This document shows, one piece after another, positions 13,101 to 23,365 of a DNA stretch of 64,000 nt; position 1 is the first letter of the stretch; the number at the start of each line of letters is the position of its first letter. This DNA comes from Saposhnikovia divaricata (taxonomy: Eukaryota; Streptophyta; Magnoliopsida; Apiales; Apiaceae). The translations under genes were made by a program, and so were the position numbers. The stretch covers positions 149,293,647 through 149,357,646 of the forward strand of contig CM071597.1 of assembly GCA_036435485.1 (NCBI GenBank), read 5' to 3'. The notes beneath the pieces were generated by a model. The model had not been told where the DNA came from. It did not search any database and saw only the letters and a program-made list of their open reading frames with translations.

Positions 13101-13524
13101 TATTGCTCTTGGCACTTCTTTGATTTCTTGGAAAATCAAGAAACAACCCACTGTGTCAAGATCATCATCTGAGGCTGAATATAGGTCTATGGCTGATAAA
13201 ACGTGTGAGATAGTTTGGTTGCGTTCTTTACTTAATGAGCTTGGAGTTCCTCAACTTTCATCAACTACATTGTACTGTGACAACATTTTAGCACTGTATT
13301 TTGCTCCGAATCCTGTTTACCATGAACGCACAAAACATATTGAAATTGACTGTCACCTTATTCGTGAAAAGCTTCAGAAAGGAATCATTTCTACTGCGTA
13401 TCTCTCTACTACTGAGCAACCTGCAGATTTGTTTACTAAGGCCTTAGGTGCTGCTCATTTACAGTTTCTCTTTGGCCAAGTTAGGAGTTACAAATCTCTT
13501 TTCCACTCCTCACTTGAGGGGGGA
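10167..13524 (+). pseudogene. copia pol (protease, integrase, RT, RNase H), broken
   Basis: The protease region is at 10278 onward; the active-site triplet reads D-S-E instead of D-S-G. The pre-integrase zinc region (CDSCHFSKQ) and integrase (HADLWGPY; TDNGTEF near 11073; PQQNGNVERKH near 11160) follow. Reverse transcriptase runs as a long open stretch 11837-13036, with WVYKVK, RLVAKGFTQ and the catalytic YVDDM near 12555. RNase H follows at 13120-13490 with SSSEAEYRSMA, YCDN and ADLFTKAL. Stops occur at about 10700, 11039, 11558 and 13033, with at least one frame break, so no full polyprotein can be made. Confidence 0.93.
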
Positions 13525-13771
13525 TGTTAACCATATTCAGGTGCAACGTGACTCAAGTACATTCTCTATCAAACATCAACTTGTACATAAGGCGAGCAAG
13601 GGAAATACATACTGCCAGGTCACTAAGTCTAGGTGCTATGTTTAGAGTGAGGACCACACACATTTTGATATATATGTTGAGAGGTGTAGTAGGCAGCAAG
13701 TTAAGCATTTACAATACTATTTTCTCTGTACTTTTCTTCTTCATTTCTTCCACTTCATTAACAATTTGACA
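13525..13771 (+). repeat. copia 3' LTR
   Basis: A 247-bp LTR, 76 bases shorter than its partner owing to two internal deletions. Immediately downstream the O-methyltransferase reading resumes. Confidence 0.92.
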
Positions 13772-15248
13772 AAACCCCTTGCTAAACTTTTGAGTCATGT
13801 AATGGAAAAGTCTGTTGCTACTTACATGACCATAGTTGAACAGTACAAAGGATTTGAGGGGGTGAAAGAGGTGGTGGATGTAGGTGGTGCACATGGTGCG
13901 ACTTTGAGTTGTATTGTCTCTATGAACCCTCATCTCAGAGGAATAACTTTGATCTTCTACCTCATATAATTGAGAATGCACCTTCATTGCCAGGTATTCA
14001 CTTTAGACTTGATTTTTTTATAAACGAATTATTGTAATGGCAAAAGTTTCTGTGGAGTATTTTTTAATGGAGTACTATATGTTCTGCTCACAGAATTTTG
14101 CAAAACGTATCGCACAACGTATTGAAGGACACATAGTAATCCAATTAGTATTGTACTTGAGAGTACTCCACTGAACTAAACCCTTATTTTACTTTACACT
14201 TTTCACAACTAGAAATCTAACTGAAGCTCTTTGCTCGGTGTATCATTATTTCCAAGCCCTACTTGTGTGAAACTAATTTTGTCAGTTGCTCATGCTTTAG
14301 TTGTCGAAAAATTTATAAAAGGATAACAAAAATGGTTCTATGGGGAGTTTAACAAAGCACGTCCGTCCTTATTTACACATCAATTTATCAGGTATTGATC
14401 ATATTGGAGGAGACATGTTTGAATCAGTTCCTGGAGGAGAAGTTGTATTGCTTCAGGTAAGTGCAAAACAATAGCTCAAATTTTCACTTTTGTTGGATAG
14501 GGCTCTAATCGAGCCGAGTCCATCTCAGCTCTACTCAAGTTAAGTAAATGAAGAAATAGTCTAGTTTGAGCCTATGCTTAGTAAAGCTTAAAGATTTGTT
14601 CAAGTTACTCCCAAAAGATGTTTTAAGAACATGAGCAGCTTGTTTATTTTGTTCCCAAACTTATAGACTTATCGTTAAGTTTTTGCTAGCATCTCATTTA
14701 CTCTGTTCACGGGCTTATAGTAGATAAAAGGGAAAAAAAAATATAATTCACATGTCCAATACATCAACGAGATAAAATACTCCAAATTTGATTTATCATA
14801 ATCAAGATAAAACAACATATTTTCAACTGCATAGAATACCTGAACATAAATTGTCCTCACTCGGCCCGTTTTATCGAGCTAAATACGAACCAAACATGAG
14901 CGACTCAAATCATTTTCTAGCTCTACTTGTTGAGTTTTCTGTCGAGGCTCAAATTTAATAATTCGTAGTTTTATACAGAGGGTACTTCATGACTGGAAAG
15001 ATGAAGAGAGTGAAGATTTTAATAAAATGTTGTGATTATGGAGATGATGCCTACAGAGCTGCCAGAAACCAATGTCATTGGCAAGAACACATCTCAGGTG
15101 GATGTGGACATGATGATTTACATATGGGGGAAGAGAGAGGACTGCTAAAGAATTTCAAATGCTGGGTAAAGAAGCTGGATTTGCAATCTCCAAGTACATA
15201 TGCGGGGCAGGTTTATATGGGGTGGTTGAGTTGTACAAGAAAATGTGA

Positions 15249-16766
15249 ATGTCTTGTGCAGTTGTGCTTGATTATAAAGGAATGTTACTGGATGATGTGT
15301 TTATGCAAATATTTGTAGAATGAGCATCATCTATCTACAGTTATATGTTGTACTTGTTATATGCTTAATTTATATGTTGTACTAGTTTTGAGTCCACTTG
15401 TACAAGGTAGACTCAGGTACGTGGTAATAATAATAATGTTACAATAATTCATATGGAGAATAATTCAGAAAAAGTTGGTATTGGTGTACGGTGGATGTCT
15501 CATTAGCCTTAAAGATCAAAGTTCTCTGGTCTCAAATTTAAAGCCTATGGAGATGTATGTAACAACCAGGTTACATTGGAGATAGATTACAGATATTGTT
15601 TCAACACTGGAATTGTGGAAAAGAATTTGAGAAAGGCCAAATTTACTCACTCTATAATCATTTTGAATCTGGTCATACCAAGAGAACAAGAGCCTGATCT
15701 TTGAGATCCCAAAAGATCGCAAATTAATTTTAAATACGTACATGACATCCTTTTATTGATCCCAAAATATAAAGCTGAGACTTGAACTATTGAATTTCCA
15801 AGCAAACCATGTTCAGAGTAAGAATGGATCTTATGAGCAGACACATGCAGTTCCAAGACAAAGACATAATGATATGCGGCATATGCCTACTGTATCATCA
15901 TAAAATAGTATTCATCCAACTGTTACCGATAGAATCATATGAGCACGAAACTGTAAGCCACAATACATTCTTTTGATGCGTACAGTGTTGCAAATGTAGT
16001 TGAAAGAAAATACTGTATCATGTTTATGTAAAAAATGTGACAGCTTTAAATGATCATCAAATCATATCAATTATATTGTCCTTCATGACATGTTACCTCG
16101 ATACCATTGCATTTGAATTCTCCCATCCCAGAGCAACTTCTTACCTGTCAGCAACAAACAAACTTAAAGCAAATATCATTCAGGAGTTCAAAACTTCATC
16201 AAATTAGACAATAGATTCTTTTCCACCTTTCCAATCTTACTAAATTTACGCATTCATCTAGAGCACAAAAGAAGGCAAAAAAGAAGATGTCAATGCAAAT
16301 AAATTGAATGGTTTAAATTATCTTGTTGTATATGTATTTATATAAGGGAGACTATGCTGAAAGAATTTTAAGAGCAAAGTTACTTAATTTATCTTTTTTC
16401 CAGAAAACTACTTTCAATATTTTGTTTTTGGTGCTCTGTGTGTGTGTGTGTGCAAGGAAAACGATGCTGGAGAATTGAGGAAAACGTTTCCTTTTATGAA
16501 TTATGAGAGTGTCTGAAAGGGACAGAAGTCAAAGAATTGTGATAGGTAATAGAGATTATGTGTGCTATTATACAGAATTCTTTCAAGGAAACGGCCATGG
16601 GATGATACTGACTGTGTTCCGAGTTTGTGGTTAAAAGGACGCCTCTTTCGAGGAAACTCACGGTGCTCCCATGATCACACACATCACAGTGTGTGCATGT
16701 GTGTGAAATATGAAATAACCTCAATATAAGCACCGACGGTTCAACAGGCTTCTTCAATGACATTAT
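15249..16766. other. intergenic, no gene recognised
   Basis: Spacer between the dead O-methyltransferase and the 3' end of Kae1. It should include the Kae1 3' UTR (minus strand, just left of 16767). A short (GT)n run sits near 16436-16452. No other structure seen. Confidence 0.5.
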
Positions 16767-17690
16767 TCATGTGTTGGACGATTCCTTCTCTCCCCAGATT
16801 GCGAGCACTTCATCAGTTCTGAATCGTTGTGTGAAAGTTGATTCTTCTATAGGGGTAGAGAAACCATGAGCAAAAGCGAGGAGACCCGTATATGCAATCA
16901 TTGCTCCATTGTCAATACAGTACCTGTCATCAGTTGCAAACAAATTTCCACCTCTTTCGGAGCACATAGTTCTCATCATATCTTGCAACCGCTCGTTGCA
17001 GCCCACACCACCAACAATGAGAACAACTTTCTTGTCACAATGTGCCATTGCTCGTTCTGTAATCTCTACAAGCATTGCGAACACAGTTTCCTGAAACAAA
17101 AGGCAGAAGTCGTGTCACATTCAAATATTCGGTGACAAATTAATACAAATTATTTAGAATAAAACGGCAATGTAAGAACATACAAACAACAATATTGTCG
17201 CTACTATAAAGATACGAGTTTTAAATAAATTAAAGAACATGTGAATTCAAGTTTTACCTGCAGGGAATAGCAAAAATCTGCTGGCGTGCACTCTTCATTT
17301 TTTAGCTTTTCTTCAGCAGTGGTTTCTATGTAACTTAATATACCACTGAATGAAACATCCATTCCTTTTACAGCATATGGCAGGTCTAAAAACTTTTCCC
17401 CTTTCTTAGCAAGCTGTGGAGATTATAAGCATATTAAAAAAAATAATATGTTGAAAAATTACAAGCGCAAATGAACTGGTTAATTGTAATATATATAGAG
17501 ATTGGGGAGCCTGAGATGTATCTCAGGTAAATTTCCTGAGATACATGGAACTTATATACAAATATGGTGTGGGTATTTTAGTAAAAACAGAATTTTTTAA
17601 TTAGCCCTGCGGGCCCAATCAAATTTAAAGTGTATTTTGTGAGTATCTCAGGAAAAGTTCCTTGAGATCAGTCTCAGGGTCCTTTTTCCC

Positions 17691-17760
<70 letters not shown>

Positions 17761-20700
17761 AAAAGGGGTTCAGTGTGTGCACATTACATTTTATGCACAC
17801 CCTAATACACAGTGTTTTAGTTAAGCAATAATTGTTCGGTAAGATCACCTTCATTCGGTTCAAACATTCTACCTATAGAACAGATAATAAAACAAATAAA
17901 CAAATTATAAAATATTAAATACATAAAGTAATATAAAGTTATAGTAAATGATACCGTGATAACATGGCAAAACAACAAAGTTATTTTTATTTAAATTTTA
18001 AAAGAAAATTCACATAGTTTGTTACCAACATAAATTCACTTGCACATTGTATATATTGACAGCTGAAAGAACCTTAGAGTTTATTCCATGATCTCCATAA
18101 TCATGTTCATCCAGCTCCATAATATTAATCACAAGACGTAAAAACATGCACAATAATGACTCCAAGCTCAAGATCCATGACCTTTATGACCACCAAAAAA
18201 GAGATGTGTAATAATTTCAAACTTAATTGCTCGGATATCTGGACCAACTTGCAGGTGAATCATCAAAAGAAAAGAGGCTTACATACAGGTGCTTAAATCA
18301 GATAAAGGTTACAATCGGATAATCACGGCCCTTGATAACGTGTATTTTATACACGTTTTGTCTTTTTTCTCTTGCGTTTTTGTTAGTTCCGAATGTAGTT
18401 TTATTGATATTTATTATGATTTTCATCTTTCAGTGCCTAACGCTTAATTGTTGAAAATATGGCTTATTGGGGGCATGGAAAGCAAAGATTATTCAAGAGG
18501 GAAGTTAGAAGATGCAAGCTTGTGATGCCGGGAGGTTTTTAATGTGTTATTTTGAAGATTTTGTCTCGCACGGCCATTCCACAGGCAGTTCGCTAGGTCG
18601 TTCAAAGAGTTTAAAAGGAGCAGTCTCTTGTACGGGCTGCTGCACGGCCGTTCAACAGGCCGCTCAACACTTGCTGGAATTTTTTGGAAGCAAATTGTCT
18701 ATATTGCCCTCTTGTCTAATTGATGTATTTATTGAATAGAAGGGAACCAAAGACCATATCTTATCTTCATCTCATCCTTATCATATCTAGAGCATTCAAT
18801 TAGGGTTAGGGAAGTAGAGAGAAGTATTTATTACTCATAATCTAGCATTGATTATGAGTAACTAACTTCATTTATTTGGCTCAAGGAAGGAGCTTTTGTA
18901 CTAAACCCACTTCATTTTAAGTAAGATCTATTTCACTCTATCTTGAATGCTTGAGTTGTATTGTTTATGATTTTGCTTGGAGATTTGTAAGTTTATTCTA
19001 CTCTTCTTGTAAATTCAATTGCTAGTTGTTTGTGCTAATCCGTAATTGTTAGTGCATTCATTTTAGTAGCACAAGGTTTAGTTTACCTAAATCCTCAAGT
19101 TTTAAGTGCAAATACCTAGGTTGAGCTCCTCATTTTTGGGTTTGTCCTAACATCTCTTTGTTTGACTCCTTGATTTGGTTAAATTAGTAGTGCTTCACTA
19201 TTGGTTGCTAGTATCAAGAGAACTAATTTACGTGCTTCACTAAATTAATGTTTTTAGAAGAGAAATAAGTGATTGTGTGCTCCACCAATTATCTTGGTTA
19301 GGTAGAGTTCATTATATCTTGCTTATATTTGTTTGGGTGTAAAACTTGAGTTTCCATTATCCTTGGATCAAATATCTCTTTATATTGCTTATTCACTCAT
19401 TGTGCTTGTTGTATTGGTAAAATTGGATAATTGCCATTAATTTAGTCATATTTCTATAGCAAATTATTTCTTGTATGCATGGTGTTTGATAAAATACCAC
19501 AACCAACTCAAAACCCCTCACCATTTTACTTTACACTAGTATTGAACACTATTCCATTGGATTCGATCCCTACTTACATTTGCTATATTTTGTAGCTAAG
19601 TGCGAACATAGTAGAGCATAAATAATTTATTTTCAATTTGGCGTCTCGACGACGGGCGTGGCCAGCCCTTAACTCAGTCTGACTTTAAAGAGAGACTGTT
19701 AAGACTTTAAAGAGAGACTGTTAACTTATGAGCTCCTACTCAGTTGGCACATGTAATTTAACTATAAGAGCAAGTCCAACAGCTTCCATATATGATGTCC
19801 TAAAATTAAATATAAGGAATATGGTATAAAATGACACTCCAACAGTGTCGTAGTGATCCCTTAAATCACTAGGACATCCAACCTATACCTTATTTTTAGG
19901 GAATCACTAGCCATCCCTTATATCATTTTTATCAATATAAAATTCATTTCTCTCTCTCCTTTTAACATCTTTTCTCTCTCTTCATTACACTTCTTGTCCT
20001 TCTCTTTCCAAATTTATTATTATAATAATAATAATAAGGAATGGGTATAGGGATTATTGTTGGAGTTAAAATACAAAATCATGTCCTAAATCACTAGGAC
20101 TTATTATTTTATAATATTTATAAGGAACGCACTAGGACACTATTGGACTTGCTCTAACAAAATATCATCGTAAATGGCTAAATAATCATGAAACTGGAAT
20201 TAACTGGCAGCTAGGTCCCTCAATTTTAATTACATACAAAATCAATAAATATACATTCAAATATTCTCACCGATAATAAATTTGATCTACGAAATGCTTT
20301 GGGTTACAATTATTGTTCTACTAAATATAAGCTAGTTTCTAGCAAATATGCTTATCATTTTTGGGATACGCCGTGTAACAAAATAGTTGTAAACATAGGC
20401 CATCTAAAAATCCATCCAACGACAAACAAAACACAAGAAAGCCAAGCAATCAACAGTATCACAATCCCCTTCCAGCAATAAACACCTTAATCTCTCTTGT
20501 TCAATTTTTGCAGTGCGACTAGATATGAAAATTCAGAAAAGCTCCTGTTGTTTTTTCGTACTCCAGTTTTGTGACTACTTGGTGAATTTAACTTGAAACT
20601 CACACATGATCATTACAACGCAGATTCATAATCACTCATCAACAAGTCACGTCACAATCCTATCTATGTTGCAATGGTAAAAACCCTTTAAAAGTTTTTA

Positions 20701-22051
20701 TTAGTTCAAGTAATTGACTATATATTTTTTAAGTTCAGTGACCCACCAGAAGTTCACTAATGTTTTTGCCTATCAGCCCGATACAAAATTATGACCCAAG
20801 ATTATCATTGGTTGACAAGGGGCACAAATAAACAATAAGGTTGACAAGGGGCACAAATAAACAATAATAGCAACCAACAACATGATCTCATGGATGTTTT
20901 AACATGATAGAAACCACAAAGAAATGTAATAAACAATAATAATACTCCATGGATATAAATGAAGACAACACAAACAGACATAGGGCTTTATTTTTATTAA
21001 GAAACTAGAAAGGGAGATAGATACTCATAAAAGAAAACGTTAAAAGTTGAAGTGGTTATAAAAAAGGAGACAATGTAGAATTATGAAATGAAACATGCAT
21101 ACAGTGACAACCTACCAGTTTCAAGCATTTCTGGTGCACTTAAATCTACATTCAACTGGAAATAAATGAATCTGTCCAAATTAAGCAAAATAAATAAAAT
21201 TACATCACTGTCATGGTTTAAGCAGTAGCAGTCACAATCGTAGACTGCTACTAACGCCAAACAGTGATGAGAATTAATTTTTTCGCCGACCAGTTGTCCC
21301 TGGTTCATCTTTTACTAGATTCATCAGCATCCACTTGTTCTGGTAGATCATAGTTTTTCAGTATTATATTTTCCCAACAATAGTGTTAACCAACAACCTT
21401 TATTACTCGAACGAAAATTAAATTAATACGAGTCCTTAATCTAAATACATGTCTACATAACCTGTAAATCTAGTTATATAAATAAAAAAATAAAACCTGT
21501 TCAATGTTATAACCCGGGGCTGGATCATTTGACAGTTCCAAGACTCTAGCAAACCGGTCCAAGCAGTTCCCAACAGCAATATCGATTGTCTCCCCGAAGA
21601 TCCGATACCTGCGTTCACTATAGGCAATTACTTGTGTGTTACCACCACTAACATACAAAACCACTGGATCTTTAGCCCCAGTAACAATCCTCCCCATCTC
21701 AATATGAGCAACACAGTGATTCACGGCCACAATTGGCTTCCTCCAAAGTTGTGAAAGCACCCGTACAACTACAGCAGCAACCTGCAAAGGTGCACCCATG
21801 CCTGGACCTTTTGTGTAACAAAGACAATCAATCTCATTTCGGGTAACCTGAGCGTCTTCAAGAGCAGATTTGATTAAAGGAAGAACATGTTGAAGATGGT
21901 GTTGTGCAGTTTCTCGCGGAAGAAACCCTTGACCTGGAGGAGTAATGTAAGTGTGTCGTGGGTTGGATAAGATTGTGCCATCTAAACTTACTACACCGAC
22001 TCCAATCTTGTTGGCTGATCCCTCAAACCCTAGGGCTAACAATTTCTTCAT
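16767..22051 (-). CDS. KAE1: Kae1/OSGEP, tRNA N6-adenosine threonylcarbamoyltransferase (KEOPS catalytic subunit)
   Basis: Kae1 transfers threonylcarbamoyl from TC-AMP to A37 of ANN-decoding tRNAs as the catalytic subunit of the KEOPS complex. Three exons on the minus strand: 22051-21497, 17413-17258, 17090-16767. Junctions are GT-AG (EQ|GTTTTA, LQ|GTAAAA) and the frame is open for 344 residues, close to the usual 340-355 of eukaryotic cytosolic Kae1. ATG at 22051 starts MKKLLALGFEGSANKIGVG, the canonical N-terminus, without an organelle extension, so this is not the mitochondrial paralog. ASKHA fold landmarks: FEGSANK at 9-15, metal ligands H112 and H116 in NHCVAH, LYVSGGNTQ at 132-140, GNCLDRFAR at 161-169, GMDVSFSGIL in exon 2, GGVGCNERL, and the third metal ligand D297 in CIDNGAMIAYTG. 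The C-terminus is TFTQRFRTDEV plus a short tail. Intron 1 is about 4.1 kb and full of repeats; intron 2 is 167 bp. It appears functional. Confidence 0.97.
17504..17690. mobile_element. MITE-like inverted repeat in Kae1 intron 1
   Basis: The left edge carries gcctgagatgtatctcagg and tttcctgagatac; the right edge carries the complement, gtatctcaggaaaagttcc and gtctcagggtcc. The inverted ends with the repeated word cctgagat suggest a small foldback or MITE. No certain target duplication; it is abutted by the TA microsatellite. Confidence 0.5.
17697..17757. repeat. (TA)n microsatellite
   Basis: About 60 bases of alternating TA with single cata interruptions, preceded by a short (CATA)n run. Confidence 0.95.
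17758..18332. other. Kae1 intron 1, no recognised element
   Basis: AT-rich intronic sequence with no readable element edge or coding similarity. Confidence 0.5.
18333..19635 (+). mobile_element. Athila-like gypsy LTR relic plus PBS, in Kae1 intron 1
   Basis: Starts tgataacgtgtattttatac, a start typical of plant Athila/Tat LTRs, and ends near ttttca at 19635, followed at 19638 by tttggcgtctcgacgacgg, which resembles the Athila-type primer site region tttggcgcc. The 3' end also has the ggattcgatccctacttac block seen before such LTR ends. No internal coding region follows, so this is an LTR with a stub of leader, probably after deletion. It is antisense to Kae1. Boundaries are inferred because no second LTR is present. 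Confidence 0.65.
19682..19725. repeat. short tandem duplication
   Basis: gactttaaagagagactgtt occurs twice in direct succession just downstream of the LTR relic's primer-site stub. Confidence 0.8.
19768..20154. mobile_element. Tourist-like (PIF/Harbinger) MITE in Kae1 intron 1
   Basis: A 387-bp element with inverted termini gagcaagtccaacag / ctattggacttgctc and a 3-bp duplication taa at 19765-19767 and 20155-20157. TWA target duplication plus this terminus is the mark of Harbinger-derived MITEs. Internal ggacat, cctaaatcactagg and aaggaa words are mirrored about an AT-rich centre. Confidence 0.8.
20158..21496. other. remaining part of Kae1 intron 1
   Basis: No further element edges identified except a 28-base unit (ggttgacaaggggcacaaat onward) repeated in tandem at 20812-20868. 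The sequence reaches the intron 1 donor at 21496. Confidence 0.5.
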
Positions 22052-22594
22052 CTCTCAATATCTAGAACCCCTTCACCTGCTAATCAGAAGAAAGGATATT
22101 AGTTACCAAACAACTAAAAGAATTTGTCATAAGAATTTAAAGTTCTCAAAGAAAGAAAGCCAGCAAACTTAACGTCAGTCCAACCGGGATTACTTATTCA
22201 CCATTTACAAAAATTTAGTATGCACTGTACAATGTTTTATAGCTTCCATTATTGGAACTTTTTGTATAAACCGAAAAACATAAAGTCTTTGTGTGGGATG
22301 AATGCCAACTAAAACATCAAGCTAAAAATCTCAGTACACATGATCCTCATACATCTAGCAAATAACTAAACCAAAGGCCAAAGACAGAAAATAAAAAGAA
22401 CAAGTAATTCTCATAGGGGACTTTTATCAAACACCTAACATGAATAACCAAAATCTTGCTTTAAAACATGCAGTTTATATGTAGAAAATAAAAACCAGTT
22501 GTAATTACAAACTGATACAACTATACATATAACTTCAAATATTATAGGACACATATAGTACTGGTAGATGTAATTTAATATCAGTACTTGAGCA
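22052..22594. other. Kae1 upstream region
   Basis: Contains the Kae1 5' UTR and presumably its promoter. A possible 5' UTR intron acceptor (ttagcag, minus strand) lies about 30 bases before the ATG, but the donor cannot be fixed. Nothing else recognised. Confidence 0.45.
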
Positions 22595-22765
22595 CTGTGT
22601 TTCAGATATGTATGTAGGTTTGAATGAAGTTACTATTAGTTTTCTTGAAAGTTCAACACAAACACAACTTCAATTTGTTATAAATTATTGCTAAGAGTAA
22701 GCTAGCAGGGTTCCAATAGTTTTCAAAATGCACGAGTATTTAGACATCAACTGATGCCACGGATT
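22595..22765 (+). pseudogene. relic copy of CRT3 intron/exon edge
   Basis: Aligns by eye with about 430-615: gtgtttcag, tagttttcttg (tagttctcttg), ttgttataaatt, taagctagcaggrtt, ttcaaaatgcac, and then ctgatgccac against gtgatgccaa at the start of the CRT3 exon. Order and spacing agree. Similarity fades soon after the exon start, so only the intron end and about 25 exonic bases persist. Confidence 0.7.
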
Positions 22766-23356
22766 CATTTAATTTAGTAGTGAATTTCGATGTTGCTCAA
22801 TCAGTATCATGGCTACCTTTCCTGAAAAAATTACTCCTACTAGTGAAAAACTGGAATGGATAATAGATTATTTTGTTATTTTGGTAGTATATAATAAGGG
22901 TAAGGATGATTTTTTTTTTAATAATTTGTTAAAAAGTAGAAAATTATTTATTATAAGGAGAATGTTCTTTGCTCATAAGATATTTACGTGCAAAGCCATT
23001 TACCTTAATTAAATCATTCAGAATATTGTTTACTTTTATTTAAATTACAAGAATGATTCTTTTTTTTTTTTAAGAAAAAGTTTTGCTTTTCCAAGGAGTT
23101 CATAACGCGATGGTGAAGAGTGGGAATATGCAGGAGATAGGTGGTGAATTTATAAAGAAGATATATAATTAAAAGTTTTAGTGGAAGTAGAATAAGTGTT
23201 CAAATTTACAAACTAAAATGTTCGAATTTGTAGTTATGACCTGTAATTAAAAGTTTTATTGGAAATAGAATAAAATTTTGAATTAATATAGGGGAAGAGT
23301 TCGAATTTATAATAAAAAACATATAATTAAAAGTTGTATTGAAAGTATAACATGTA
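22766..23356. repeat. AT-rich degenerate repeats (ataattaaaagtt units)
   Basis: From about 23,150 the phrase gaatttataaagaagatata with attaaaagttttattggaa recurs three to four times in diverged form. It continues right of the next element (24,348-24,500) and again at 42,810-42,980. The part before 23,100 has no recognised content. Confidence 0.55.
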
Positions 23357-23365
23357 TTTGTAAGA

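Larger units (their letters stand above)
8611..13771 (+). mobile_element. Ty1/copia LTR retrotransposon, decayed
   Basis: A 5.2-kb element between LTRs 8611-8933 and 13525-13771. Both LTRs start tgttaacc and end aatttgaca. A primer binding site tggtattagagc (initiator tRNA-Met type) follows at 8934-8945 and a purine tract cttgaggggggatgt-type precedes the 3' LTR (13511-13524). Domain order gag, protease, integrase, reverse transcriptase, RNase H is that of Ty1/copia. Multiple stops and frameshifts make it defective. No 5-bp target duplication is visible (left ataga, right aaacc). It disrupts the O-methyltransferase gene. Confidence 0.95.
8038..15248 (+). pseudogene. COMT-like class II O-methyltransferase pseudogene, split by copia element
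   Basis: Pieces of a plant SAM-dependent O-methyltransferase of the caffeic acid/flavonoid OMT family follow in order. The N-terminal dimerisation region starts at 8038 (MASYDQEALLTAMQIM) and continues at 8156 onward (LDGYLHPDEIALNLPTNYNP, MLDLMLRLLTSHSI); LKDAVLEGGMPF lies near 8527. The copia element interrupts at 8610/13772. Then come KSVATYMTIVEQYKGFEG and SAM motif VVDVGGAHGAT (about 13,808-13,910), an exon at 14392-14456 (HIGGDMFESVPGG) and a last exon from 14979 with catalytic-type HDW and the C-terminus GAGLYGVVELYKKM, stop 15246-15248. Lesions: frameshift near 8101, in-frame TAA at 8150-8152, the 5-kb insertion, a frameshift near 13,945, and at least two more in the last exon. The SAM motif has GGAHG for the usual GGGxG. 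The substrate cannot be inferred. Confidence 0.93.

Noticed and set aside
16866..17135. Plus-strand frames over the Kae1 last exon
   Set aside because: Antisense shadows; the minus strand reads conserved Kae1 motifs with correct splice sites.
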